Shown here: positions 44,428 through 54,859 of the stretch, piece after piece | How positions within the stretch are numbered: position 1 is the first letter of the stretch | Layout of the letters: each line of letters opens with the position of its first letter | Position numbers and translations under genes: made by a program | Notes under the pieces: model-generated | Seen by the model: the letters and a program-made list of their open reading frames with translations, nothing else | What the model was told of the DNA's origin: nothing | Databases searched by the model: none | Assembly (NCBI RefSeq): GCF_011745365.1 | Contig: NW_024468910.1 | Coordinates: 1,764,068 to 1,828,067 of the forward strand | Source: Cryphonectria parasitica EP155 | Taxonomy: Eukaryota > Ascomycota > Sordariomycetes > Diaporthales > Cryphonectriaceae | Direction of reading: 5' to 3' | DNA: 64,000 bases

Positions 44428-44833
44428 CTTCCTTGGCGGTCGGGTAGGTTCAGTTCCTTGTGGTATTGGGAATCCAGTTGGCACCAATGGGTGCGAGCAG
44501 AGTCAAGATGGGAGAAAAAGGCCGTTCTGGCAGATAGTTATAGGATGAAAGAGAAAGAGAAAGGAGGGAGGTCCAGGAGAATTCTCAGGATCGAATAGAT
44601 ATCTCGAGGGCACGCGCACGGACCACATGGACCATCCGGAGGCCAGTCGGCCCGGCGAACTGGTCACTCTCAGGGATACACGGGACTCAGACCCTAACCC
44701 GTCCCCTAACCCTGGCCTTTTCTGCTGTTGAGTCAGCGCCTGCCTGCAGGGAGGGCCTGAAAAAGCAGGGATTAATTGCTACGAAGGCCTGATTTTACAG
44801 GGGTTAGCAGGGGTTTTTCGTCGCTAGCGCCTG
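44428..44833. other. No gene; short telomere-like motif
   Basis: Upstream region of the minus-strand gene 44427. Holds CCCTAACCCG and CCCCTAACCCTGG near 44692-44715, two short telomere-like units in a context unlike the dispersed repeat copies. Nothing else recognised. Confidence 0.4.
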
Positions 44834-45560
44834 TCACCCACAGCGTTTTTCGAGGGCGATTTGGGTGCGAGGGGCTGAATTTACAGGGATTAATCCGGCC
44901 ACTTTTGGCGGGCGGCGGGTGACGCGGGTGACCGTCACCCACGCCGCCAGGGCCCCAGATAAGTGCCATTCTGGCTTCGCCAATGCTGGAGCATAGCAGA
45001 TACTACAGTCCATAATGGTGCGGAGATCCACGCACTCATAGGCTCCATAGGACTTCGACCTACAGCTATAGCACCTGTACAGGGTTCTATCCTTCTTTAG
45101 GATATCATTAATCTCCGCCTGCCATACCTCAGAGTATTGCTCACCCTCGTCCTCCGGACTCACATAAGCAACACCCATCTGTAAGGAATTTGTGCTTCCT
45201 TAAGGAGGGTTCCTTGCAGAGATAGCTTGGAGACGTCTGATCAGTTGTGAGATCTCTTGCAGAGCCTTGGTTTGGTCGTATAAGACATCCCGGGTTTGCT
45301 TAAGAGCGTCTGACTGCAGCTTCAGGGACTGTACCATTGCAATTTGGTCGATGCGGAGCTGCTCTATTATTGAGGCCAGTTGATCATATTATTGATCATT
45401 CTTCTGTGCAGGCTCAGCCTTCAAGATCTGCTTGGTTGGTTCGGGCTGAGTTTGCCAATCACGAGTCGACTGTTGAGGCGGTTGATCTTATTGATTGCCG
45501 CGCATACTTACCATGTAGGCTGGGGCACGCCCCAAACAGCAGGTTGTACCGCCCGGCTTG
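44834..45560 (-). pseudogene. Gag-like or coiled-coil coding relic
   Basis: Minus-strand traces run in order. A Gln-rich part comes first (Q-P-P-Q-Q-S-T-R-D-W-Q-T-Q-P-E-P, about 45480-45440), then a coiled-coil (D-Q-L-A-S-I-I-E-Q-L-R ... L-K-Q-T-R-D-V-L-Y-D-Q-T-K-A-L, to about 45200) broken by a TAA near 45391. A segment from 45178 (Y-S-E-V-W-Q-A-E-I-N-D-I-L-K-K ... C-Y-S-C-R-S-K ... C-S-I-C) follows. The order helical region then Cys pairs recalls retroelement gag proteins, but no pol is nearby. Decayed. Confidence 0.35.
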
Positions 45561-45956
45561 AAAGTGCACAGCGCGAGTGTGCTAGCTGAGTCATACAGGA
45601 GAAACTTGTGGCCCGTGCGTTTTCAATTAGATCTCGTGAGTGACTAACAGACTACCGCCCCTGCCGGCCCCCTTGGTAGTCTGCGACGAAATGCAAGCTC
45701 AATCTTCATCACCCTCACCACCTCCACAACTACTGATCCCCACCTCTGCTGCTGTCACCATGGCAGACCTACAGCAGCAAAACCTCATCAAAGATCATCC
45801 GATCGGAAAGGGTCTCGATGATTTTCACACCACGTTCAACTCGATCTGCGACAAGGCAGGCATCTCCTGTACACTGGACGCGCTGGAGCGGCTGGGACGA
45901 GAAGGCAAGCAGACCAGTTCTTGGCTTGAAATGCCTCTTCTAATACACGAACAGAT

Positions 45957-48587
45957 ATGCAAGATCTCATATTAACTCTTATTCCCAAACTCCGGCTGCT
46001 GCCCGTTGCTCGTCTTCTACCTTCCGGGTCAGGCCATGGCATCCTTCGAACTGATTTGATCCGACTGAACTCAGCAGTCAACTCCGATGCTTTCGATTTC
46101 GATAGCATAAAGCCCCTCCTCTGCTCTATCCTCGAACGCGACTCTGATGAGCGCATCTGGGAACACATCTACTGCCTGATAGCCGATATCCCGTCGCTGC
46201 AGCAACCCCCCCCCCCCCAGCCGCAGCGCACCCCGCCGCCGAGACAACCGATTGCAACCTTCCTTGAGCAAACCCCGTGGGTCTACACCACGAGCGGCAT
46301 AATGAACTCGTCCGAGAAGCGCGAAGAGGTGGACAGGATCCTTAAGCTGGAGCTTGGTCCTCTCTATGTCGATATTCCTTCCTTCAGCGAGACATACTTC
46401 GGACAGGTAGCTGGCCTAGAGGCAGGGTCCAAGGCTGTCTTCAAGAAGTGCGTGGAGGGCAGCAACCCGCTTTTTGGGCCCGAAGGGTGGCGCGGCTGGC
46501 CAGCAATCACATCAGAAAAAAATGTAGTGGCCTGGTTCTACGACCTGTTTCCCCAGCTGGAAGCATTCGCAGAAGCCTGCGGTGCTGCGCCGGCATCTAC
46601 GCTGGCATCTACGCTGGCATCTACACCGACACCTGCGCCGATACCTCGACGAAAGCTGCTGGTACAACCCAACACGCCGCTCCCAGACTCTGTGGGGAAG
46701 CGCAGCATGGACATCGGCTTTGTAAGGGATGACCTCATCACGGCAGCAGAAAGCGGTTCCAGATATCGATGGTCGCACGTTCTCGTGCCAGGCGAGCTGA
46801 AGATGGGTCCGTCTGACGATATACCCTCGATCGCGTGGATAAGCATTGCAACATACGCAAGGGAGGTCCTCTCAGCCTGCAGTACTCGCCGCTTCGTTCT
46901 AGCCTTTACCCTCTGTGGACCGCTTATGAGGCTGTGGGAGTTTGACCGGCTCGGAGGGATTGCATCCGAACAGTTCGATATCAACAAAGACGGGCTGCAG
47001 TTTGTGTTTACAATGCTCGGGTTCCTGTGGATGAGCGAAGAGCAGCTTGGCTTCGACCCAGCATTCAAGAGAACACCCAGCGGCCAGCAATTCATCGAGA
47101 TCAACCGGAATGGCGTGAACGAGCGTCTCATGATCGATGGAGCAATAATACACCAGCATTGTATAGCTGGCCGAGGGACAACCTGCTGGAAGGCTCATCC
47201 TGAAGAGGATCCTCGGACAGTACTTGTCATCAAAGATTCGTGGCAGTTCCCAGAGCGGGACGTAGAAGGCGACCTGCTCCGCAAGGCGACTGAGAAGAAG
47301 GTTGTCAATATGGCTCGGTACTATCATCACGAGATTGTTCAGGTAGGCGGTACTAATGATACTATCCGGAGCAATGTGCGCAAGGGGCTGGATATCACCA
47401 AAGCTTCCAACTACAAGCCAGACTGGACAGACTTTATGCCGCGCGTAAAAGCGAGAAGTGGCTCGCGGAGAGGCCGCAGCAGCAGCAGCAGCATCGCCGG
47501 TATAAAGCGGCTATCTAGCCAGGCTGCCGCCCCTCTACCGAGCAAACAGCCAGCAAGCAGCAGACAGCTGTCCAGCCCAGCTGGCATATTTTTGCCACCA
47601 TTCAGCCCACCATCCAGCCAGGCCAGCATGCCTCAGCCACCAAGCAGGCAGCCATCCAGCCAAGGCGGCACATCTCTGCCGACCAAACGGCCATCCAGCT
47701 ATGCCGACGCACTTCCGCCGCCCAACAAACGATCCCGCCTATCGCAATCTCCCAACGAGGCCAGCATGCCTCAGCCACCAAGCAGGCAGCCATCCAGCCA
47801 AGGCGGCACATCTCTGCCGACCAAACGGCCATCCAGCTATGCCGACGCACTTCCGCCGCCCAACAAACGATCCCGCCTATCGCAATCTCCCAACGAGGCC
47901 AGCATCACCACCCTTCCGGACCGGGAACATAGGCGTACTATTGTTTGTGATTATGGACTGCCTATCTACAGAGCAAGCTCTCGAGCTCGTCTGCTTGCTG
48001 CGCTGGAGGGCTGCATCGCGGGACACGAGTCTCTGTACCGAGCAGGATTCCTGCACAGGGATATCTCGATCAACAATCTCATCATCAACGAAGATCCCAG
48101 CAACCCGTCCTGGCAGTCGTTCCTGATCGATCTGGACCTTGCTGTTGAGATACAGCGGGATAGTACGTCGGGCGCAAAGAGCATAACCGGAACCAGGGCT
48201 TTCATGGCCATAGGAGCACTCATGGGCGAGCTGCATTCTTTCATGCATGACATCGAATCCTTCTTCTGGGTTCTCTTCTGGATCTGTATTCATTACGAGG
48301 GGCCGGGCAAGGAGAGAACTGTTCTGAAGTTTGACAAGTGGAACTACATGGATACAGACGCGCTACTCACGATGAAAGCTGGTGTGATTACGAGCGATGT
48401 GTTTACGAGGACAGTCGCACAGCACTTCACTGATTATTACCGGCCGCTGATCCCACTTGCAACTAGACTGCGGGAGGTGATCTTTCCTGGGAATGAATGT
48501 TGGAAGCAGGAGGATCCGACACTGTATGCCAGGGTACGAAATATCCTTGCAGAAGGCTGTACAGACCCTGATATTACTAATTGCTAA
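45957..48587 (+). CDS. FunK1-type fungal protein kinase
   Basis: An uninterrupted frame of 876 residues. The N-terminal half (residues about 90-480) has the conserved FunK1 layout (W-V-Y-T-T-S-G-I; S-W-Q-F-P-E-R; W-S-H-V-L-V-P-G-E-L-K). A low-complexity Ser/Pro/Gln linker follows (about 500-660). The catalytic part has H-R-D-I-S-I-N-N (H700, D702), the metal-binding D-L-D-L-A (D725-D727) and G-T-R-A-F-M-A-I. A 46-residue linker block is duplicated exactly. FunK1 kinases are a fungus-specific group of unknown substrates. An upstream open segment (45640-45950; C-T-L-D-A-L-E-R-L-G-R-E-G-K) may be an N-terminal exon in another frame; the splice could not be fixed, so 45957 is a provisional start. 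Confidence 0.85.
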   Translation: MQDLILTLIPKLRLLPVARLLPSGSGHGILRTDLIRLNSAVNSDAFDFDSIKPLLCSILERDSDERIWEHIYCLIADIPSLQQPPPPQPQRTPPPRQPIATFLEQTPWVYTTSGIMNSSEKREEVDRILKLELGPLYVDIPSFSETYFGQVAGLEAGSKAVFKKCVEGSNPLFGPEGWRGWPAITSEKNVVAWFYDLFPQLEAFAEACGAAPASTLASTLASTPTPAPIPRRKLLVQPNTPLPDSVGKRSMDIGFVRDDLITAAESGSRYRWSHVLVPGELKMGPSDDIPSIAWISIATYAREVLSACSTRRFVLAFTLCGPLMRLWEFDRLGGIASEQFDINKDGLQFVFTMLGFLWMSEEQLGFDPAFKRTPSGQQFIEINRNGVNERLMIDGAIIHQHCIAGRGTTCWKAHPEEDPRTVLVIKDSWQFPERDVEGDLLRKATEKKVVNMARYYHHEIVQVGGTNDTIRSNVRKGLDITKASNYKPDWTDFMPRVKARSGSRRGRSSSSSIAGIKRLSSQAAAPLPSKQPASSRQLSSPAGIFLPPFSPPSSQASMPQPPSRQPSSQGGTSLPTKRPSSYADALPPPNKRSRLSQSPNEASMPQPPSRQPSSQGGTSLPTKRPSSYADALPPPNKRSRLSQSPNEASITTLPDREHRRTIVCDYGLPIYRASSRARLLAALEGCIAGHESLYRAGFLHRDISINNLIINEDPSNPSWQSFLIDLDLAVEIQRDSTSGAKSITGTRAFMAIGALMGELHSFMHDIESFFWVLFWICIHYEGPGKERTVLKFDKWNYMDTDALLTMKAGVITSDVFTRTVAQHFTDYYRPLIPLATRLREVIFPGNECWKQEDPTLYARVRNILAEGCTDPDITNC
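47623..47898. repeat. Perfect 138-bp tandem duplication in the FunK1 linker
   Basis: Bases 47623-47760 are repeated exactly at 47761-47898. 138 bp equals 46 codons, so the frame is kept. No difference between copies was seen. Confidence 0.92.
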
Positions 48588-48710
48588 ATTTCTTAAATTC
48601 TGTCGGAATAAAGGCACTTGTAACCCCGATGCTTGCTTACGTTAAATGTTGAATCCATTGTTCCGCATGACATGTTTCGTAGCTCACAATATGCTGCATG
48701 GGCCATAACA

Positions 48711-49175
48711 TCACGGCTTCACCAAATCCGTCAGTCTGACAACCTGGCTGTTGCGGGCGCCATTCCGACGAGCCTTATCACATAGGAAGAAGGCCTGGCG
48801 CTGCCGTGCTGGCAGCTTGTTCTCCTCCCAGCGAGAGATATACTCTTGGACTATCTGTTCAATGAAGGTATCAACCTGGGAGGGCTGAAGTTGTGACTTC
48901 TTGGCCAGCCCTCGTTCCTGCTCTCGACGGACCTCCTCTTCCTCCTCCTCAATCTCATGATCAATGTCTTCCCATTCAGGATTGTCGTCGTTATCAGATT
49001 CTCCGAATACAGGTAGAGCAGACTTATTATCATTCCCGCCGCTTGAAGCTGTTGGGGTTACAAGGGTATCGCTTATCAGCCCATTAACGTATCTCTTTCT
49101 AGCTCGGCCGAAAAGCTTTATTAAAATTGATAATATCGACAAAAGAGAACTTTCCATTGTGACCTCTGCATTCAA
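48711..49175 (-). CDS. Hypothetical acidic protein, possibly partial
   Basis: A 154-residue frame with an acidic block (E-S-D-N-D-D-N-P-E-W-E-D, then a Glu run) followed by a helical C-terminus (V-D-T-F-I-E-Q-I-V-Q-E-Y-I-S-R-W-E-E-N, then Q-R-Q-A-F-F-L-C-D-K-A). Composition is coding-like. No family recognised; it may be the remnant of an element-encoded protein. The beginning could be spliced from upstream. Confidence 0.4.
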   Translation of the reverse strand: MNAEVTMESSLLSILSILIKLFGRARKRYVNGLISDTLVTPTASSGGNDNKSALPVFGESDNDDNPEWEDIDHEIEEEEEEVRREQERGLAKKSQLQPSQVDTFIEQIVQEYISRWEENKLPARQRQAFFLCDKARRNGARNSQVVRLTDLVKP

Positions 49176-49191
49176 TCATACTCTACTATAG

Positions 49192-49570
49192 GTGCCCCAT
49201 AAAGATGACATCTTCTACAGAATGAAGCCCAGGCTACTCGAAACATACCATTGTTTAATGTTCCGCTTCATATTTGATGCAGGCGAACACTTCGGCGGCG
49301 AGCAATATGTTCCTTGGGCCAAGATCTGTGTGGATGCGCGTCTCCCAGGTCGCGTACAGCACCTCGTTACCCTTGCATTTGGTCCGGACAACTTCACCTA
49401 TGAGGTACAACACACCTCTACGCCTGCTCCTATGGATTTCATGTGCTTTGACGACATAGAAGACGAAACGGTAGGAGGAGGAGCGTGAGCGGGTGGAGAT
49501 GGTTTCTGAGGAAGCTGCTGTTGCTCCGGGGGATTCTTCGCTCGGTGATTTTGACTGGAATTCGGGTGAG
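49192..49570 (+). pseudogene. C-terminal fragment of an element-encoded protein ending DFDWNSG
   Basis: An open segment (49222-49488; W-A-K-I-C-V-D-A-R-L-P-G-R-V) changes frame near 49480 into V-E-M-V-S-E-E-A-A-V ... G-D-F-D-W-N-S-G. The last motif matches the end of the ORF at the right edge of the window (F-G-G-F-D-W-N-S). About 20 bp later the dispersed LTR-like repeat begins, so this is probably the 3' end of the same element type. Confidence 0.45.
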
Positions 49571-49589
49571 TTCTCTCTCACTGCCTTTG

Positions 49590-49870
49590 GGGCTATTCAA
49601 GTGTGTGCCAAATGAATACTTAGATTGACGACTGAAGAGCTATGTACAATGATCTATCTAATGGTAATGAACGTGTAGTTGTCGTGGATCGTTTGGATAT
49701 GTTGTTGATCCGTCTGATCCTGAAATGTTGGATATGTTGTCGATCCAACATATCCATCCCTCATAACCCTAACCCTGGGTTATGTAATCCATGTTGGTAG
49801 TCCGATGTTGGGTCGTGACACCTGGTCCCTTGTTGGCGGGGTCTGTTTCGTTTAGCTCATCCTGCATGTG
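49590..49870. repeat. Dispersed LTR-like repeat, copy 2 (degraded end)
   Basis: Begins TGCCTTTGGGGCTATTCAAG, shares AATACTTAGATTGAC, ATCTATCTAATGGTAATGAA and CATAACCCTAACCCTGGGTT, and ends in a diverged CTGTTTCGTTTAGCTCATCC instead of the usual end. Inside are two GTTGGATATGTTG repeats. Confidence 0.7.
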
Positions 49871-49985
49871 TCTCGGGTATATAATGCAGCACCAGCCGTG
49901 TCCAATGTCTCTTCTAACTCTTGCACCTTTCTTCACAATCTTGTCTGATCATACTCTTGTCTGAGAGCCAGTCTCATACACCATC

Positions 49986-51005
49986 ATGGGCTCTCCAGTA
50001 CACCCTCGCTATAATGAGATCACAAAGACAGATTGTGGCATATGCTTGGAGCCATACTCGAATGGCATTACGCTTACTGCTGTGTCTTGTGGCAAGTTAC
50101 AACCTATCCAAACCCTGTTTGCTAATCATTAATTGACCTCATAATCATTCTTAGGACATGTTTATCATGAGAATTGCTGGGAAGGGTGGAAAGACGACTC
50201 GAAGAGCACATGCCCTTCATGCCGTGCTGAGCTCATCCCATTGATATCTTGCAAACTTATCATGTCTCCCACAAGAGAGATCACTGAGGCATTGGCGAAG
50301 GCTAATGTCTTGGAGCTGAGCAACACAAATCTTGCAGAAAGGATTAAGCAGGTTGAAGCTACCAACAAAGTAGCATCTGAACATACAGTGCAGTGGGCTC
50401 TGTCGGAACAAGCACGGGCCGATACTTTGCAACAACAGAATGAGCTGGCCCGGATAGAGGTTCAGAACAAGCTCATAGCGGCAGAATTAGCTACTCAAGA
50501 AGCCAGGTCACAATCAGCATGTTGGGAGAACATTGCTAAGACTGCTGGATCAGAGACTATGAAATTGCGATCCGAAGTCATGCAGCTCCAGCATGAGATT
50601 GACAGACAGCGAAACCGTTTGGAGATCCTCAATCGCGATAACACAACACTCAATCGCGATAACACAACACTCAAGCGCGACAACACAACACTCAAGCGCG
50701 ACAACACAACACTCAAGGCTACCTTCTCGGAACAATCTCGGTGTTTCTTGCAAATCCGCACCCTTGTGGACGGTTGCAAGTCACAACCTTCTTTGCCTGC
50801 ATCTGAAGATTCTGACTTGATCATCGTCGGAGAGCGGTGCATTGATGCATCTTCCGATGATGCATCTTCCGATGATGCATCTTCCGATGATGCGATCGAA
50901 CCTCATCGAACAGCAGCAACTCCTGGCAAACGAGATCGTACCCGTGGACCGGGAGGTATCAGGAAGAAAACTGCGAGGCGCAATACGACGGGAAGGAAAC
51001 CTTAA
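49986..51005 (+). CDS. RING-H2 and coiled-coil protein (probable E3 ligase), GC-AG intron
   Basis: Exon 1 is 49986-50091 and exon 2 50155-51005, about 318 residues. The 63-nt intron uses a GC donor (GCAAGT) and TTCTTAG acceptor. Only this join rebuilds the RING-H2 finger: C-G-I-C ... S-C-G-H-V-Y-H-E-N-C-W ... C-P-S-C (residues about 17-75). A coiled-coil follows (about 90-230), partly built of four N/K-R-D-N-T-T-L heptads encoded by a 21-bp repeat. Then comes E-D-S-D-L-I-I-V-G-E, which fits a SUMO-interacting motif, and three D-A-S-S-D repeats. The C-terminus is Arg/Lys-rich. RING-H2 proteins transfer ubiquitin; combined with a SUMO-interacting motif this could be a SUMO-targeted ligase, but that is inference. 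Confidence 0.8.
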
Positions 51006-51357
51006 GCTTCAGCTTCGGAAAATACTTTTCTTGTTGAGTGCGATACATGTACAGGGAATGTCGGAAATTGATGACTGAATATTAGCAATGCTGTTTCATT
51101 GATAAGAACTTGTTCCTCTGATGCTGCTCCGAAACATTGATTACTCTCTCTTACCAACCCCACCATCACTCTTCTTTCTCTTTCCACACACTACGCTCGC
51201 AGTACGTACAAAGCCAACGTCTACACACACGCGAGTTTCTTCTTTGATATCCCATCAGCAATTCTATTGCAACCCCTTTATTCTTCATTATCTGCTTGTC
51301 TCTGCATTACACATCATCGCCGTTCATCAGTCGTCGCGTCTGGATCACTACAGCGCA

Positions 51358-53571
51358 ATGGCGACAGGCAACGTCGAGGAGGGCGGCCTAGGCCAGCTCT
51401 TCGTTCAGGGTTACACGGCTGAAGCAGCTCCTCGCAACTTCATGCCTGATCTGGACTGCGGCGATGCTTATGATGAGGAGATTATGACCGCTTCAGACGT
51501 GTCTGACGACCTCGATCAGAACGACGACGATTCGTCCACCGACAGCCATTCCGACAAAGGAAAGGCGCCCATCACGGAAGTCGACGACAACATGTCCGAG
51601 ACCCAGACTGCAACTGTGAAGAATCGTCGACAGCGCCGCCTGCAAGAGAAGAAATTCTACAAACAGCAATGCAAGGTGGCCACGAGCCGTGTCGCCGTCG
51701 ACATTGAGGACGCCGACCTGCACTTTCACAACGACGATGTCAAGTTGCCCGACGGACTGCAGCTTGACATGTTCCGTCTGCGTTCCTCGACGTATCTGCC
51801 TGAATACATCACTATCATTCAGTCGGCAGCTGAAGCCTACAGTGAAGACTTTATCCTGGCAGTGACCCGTCTCCCACTCGCTACAGGTGGTCAAGCGTCG
51901 GGTACGCGTTGGTGGCGCAGTCTTCCTGGCTTCGAACGCGCCCGTATTGCCGAATCACTCGCATCTTTGCTGGACCACATTCAGGACGCAAGCCTTCGCA
52001 ACGGATACGCGTTTTACCGCGTCAAGAATGATCAGTAGACAGAGGACGACTACCCCGAGGACATAGTACCTATGCCTGAGACTGCAGCTGATGATCAGAG
52101 CGGCGACTGGGCATACACCGAGACAGACCTTACAGAGTGCATGACGCAGCCGCTGGACAAGAACAATACCATCTGGTCTTACATCGGCGTCGACGTCTAT
52201 GCCGATGAAGAGGGAATGACAGAGGAAGACAAGCAGCGCTGGTACAACGACGACTGCAATAATGAACCCCACCCTCTTACGAACTATGGCAAGTCTGCAT
52301 ATTACGGTAATTACCATCCCCGACTACGTTCCGCGAAAAGTGACAAAGGACAATGCAACTGGCTCATGGGCCATGGCGAAATTGAGCGACCGACCAGCGC
52401 AGCGGGAGGACAACCTCAAGCAGGATGACGATTTCCAGGCAAAGGTTCTATAAGATACCATGCAGCGAGCTACGAATGTCCTCGGACGCGAAGTTTTCGC
52501 CGGCATCTCCTACCCCTACAGCTGTATCATCCTGCACGACGACAAGCGCGCCACCTTCTACCAGGATAATACGATCGACCGCCTCGCGACAACCCCGGAC
52601 GCGCCAATCAGCACAGTTTTCCGCATTCACGCGTACCCACACAGCGTGCCTTATATCACGGTGGAATATCTGGTTCGCTTTCGTCAGAGGCAGATTCCCT
52701 TCATTTCGTCCATCCCCTTCACGGCAATGAAAGAGTCGCCTCAGGTCCACCGTATCGAGAGCAGTCAGCTTCGCAGTTACATGCAGAGTCGTGGCCTTCC
52801 CTGCCGACAGACGCGTTCGGCATCGAGAGTCGCCTTCGTTGCCTGTACCGACGAGATTCATGTTCATCATGATCGCTTCGCCCAGGCTGACCTGTCTAGA
52901 GCCGGATTCCCTGATCTCAACGGTATTATCCAGCACATTACCGAACAGTATCGACAGGAAGACTTGTCTTTTGAGGTCTTCATTCCTAGCCAATGGAAGG
53001 ACTTCGGATTCTGGGCTTATATTATGTCGACGCTGTACACAACCGCTGAGGATGATCCACTCGAGGAAATCCGTGCTGGTCTGACTGGAACGTCGGTGGT
53101 CGAACCAAAGAACGTCAACTTGGCACTTACCGAGAATACTGTTCAGCTGGAACCGGTCATGCGCTTCAAATCTATACCGGAAGCGCGACCTTCGAGAAGG
53201 GTACCGACGAGGGACGCGACGATGAAGCCCGACCGACAATGGTACCAGAGGACGATCCGTACGGAGACACGGATGAAGAAGACGCTGGGGACCCAAACCT
53301 GACGGAACGTGTCCCAGACGGTGTGCCTATCGACTTGCAGGCAGCACTCCGCAATATGCGCGTCGAGGCAGGCGAAGAACTGGACGAGCAACAAGCCGCA
53401 CCAAGTCGTCAGACGAACTCAAAGGTCCTATTCATCGTACAACGGAACGAGCACGGAGAGCGCATCGCCGAGGCAGCAAATGTCAAGACGAGCAAACCCG
53501 TACAGGACACGCACAATTATCAAGGCCAACAATCTCATTCTGGAGCAGAAAGAGCTGGTACGCAGCCTTAG
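51358..53571 (+). pseudogene. Large broken coding region, family unknown
   Basis: Starts M-A-T-G-N-V-E-E-G-G at 51358 in good context. The first 226 codons are open: an acidic N-terminus, then a basic N-R-R-Q-R-R-L-Q-E-K-K stretch, then W-W-R-S-L-P-G-F-E-R-A-R-I-A-E. TAG at 52036 interrupts it but the same frame continues. The coding pattern shifts by one near 52310, meets TAA at 52451, is open to 53302, and shifts again near 53230 into an acidic end (E-D-D-P-Y-G-D-T-D-E-E-D). Without the breaks it would be about 730 residues. GC content and codon choice are higher in GC than the flanks. No domain is recognised; it may come from a mobile or foreign element. Confidence 0.55.
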
Positions 53572-54859
53572 AGGCATATATCCTAGGATTTTTCGATCTT
53601 GTTCGGACTGCGAAAGACCATGAAGGTCAAAGACTCCAAGATTCCCGCTCTAGCCAATAATCATGCCACCGTCCTCCATTCTTCAACTACGCTTAGCGGC
53701 CAACACAGACCAAATGCCCCATTTTGGTCCCATGGTCAGGCCATCTTGGACGTTGGCCATACTATTTTACCCTTCAGCAATCTCTAGCTAGTTTGAGATT
53801 TCGCCACGCTGTGCTCAGCAGGTTCTTGCCCAGGTTCCCACCCAGGTTCCAGAAAGCCCCAGTTTCGACCGGCGCATTTTATGCAGAAGCTGTCCCATGT
53901 GTTATGACCCATCCAATATGCAGGTCACGGAACAGGCCCCGCCAACAAGGAACCAGGTTGTCACGACCCAACGTCAGATTGGTGAGTAGGAGGCTGCTGC
54001 GATGAAACAGCCCATCTTTTCTCGGGGAAACTATTCCTTTTGGAAAACATATTCCCAAAACCGGGTAGTAGCCCATTCGGGATGATCGGTTGACCTAATG
54101 TCATTGTAGAGTCTGCGGACGTGTGTGGACTGGAGGAATCCCATCGGGGCAATGTAAAACAATGTTCTCTTTGTGTCTTCTCAATGTTCTCTCTGCATTG
54201 TAGATCCGGGCATATCTTAGGAAGATGATGTATAAATATCCTGATTTATGTAGTCAATAAGCTAGGGTTTACTATACGAGGGTGGCTACGATGCTGCTAG
54301 ATCATGAAAGCTATCACAACCTCATCGCAACTCATCACTGCTTCCTCGCAGCTTGATCCCCCCTTACAAGATGAGCTAACCGTTCTGTCCATGCCATCCC
54401 ACCAAGAAAGTCTTCTCACACCAATGCAACCTCCGCACACCAATCACACCCATTACACATATCGCATCAAGATTAAGCGCTATGATTCCATTCTACCTGC
54501 CCACCAGGGAAGCCCTCCTCACACCAATCAAATCTATTGTACCTACAGCCACAAAATTAAGCGCTAAGCTGGCGCTGACTCTGCGGCTTGATTTTGTAAG
54601 ACTCATGCAATTACTGCATATCATTTCCGACTTCAGAGGAGCAGGCCTTCTATTATGTGAGATGATGTTTTCTTGGGGTCAGAGGGCTTTGAAGAGAGTA
54701 ATAGACTTGAATCAGAAAGATTAGAAGACTTGTTAGGAAGCAGAACACGCTCTGTGTACATGGGAAGAGAAGTCAACTCAAGCCTCCTCATGGCAGCGAG
54801 TCTCCCGGCAGCCCTAGCTCGTCTCCAATATCAATCAAATAGCCCTATCCAGATTTGTT
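53572..54859. other. No gene; repeat fragment and short duplications
   Basis: Contains TTGCCCAGGTTCCCACCCAGGTTCC (a short duplication near 53823), the repeat end listed below, and a diverged duplication of an A-C-C-A-A-T-C-A / ATTAAGCGCTA segment (54395-54565). The latter may be the upstream part of the FHA-kinase relic. No gene model. Confidence 0.4.
53893..53975. repeat. Inverted end fragment of the dispersed LTR-like repeat
   Basis: TGTTATGACCCATCCAATAT through GTCACGACCCAACGTCAG is the reverse complement of the repeat end seen at 26967 and 62971; similarity stops after about 80 bp. Confidence 0.7.

Noticed and set aside
26446..44715. Interstitial telomere arrays marking a former chromosome end
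   Set aside because: Only about two CCCTAA units at each site, and most lie at the same position in a dispersed repeat family.
45926..45963. A 38-nt intron (donor GTTCTT, acceptor GAACAG) joining the upstream segment to the FunK1 frame
   Set aside because: Too short for a typical fungal intron; the true N-terminus is left open.
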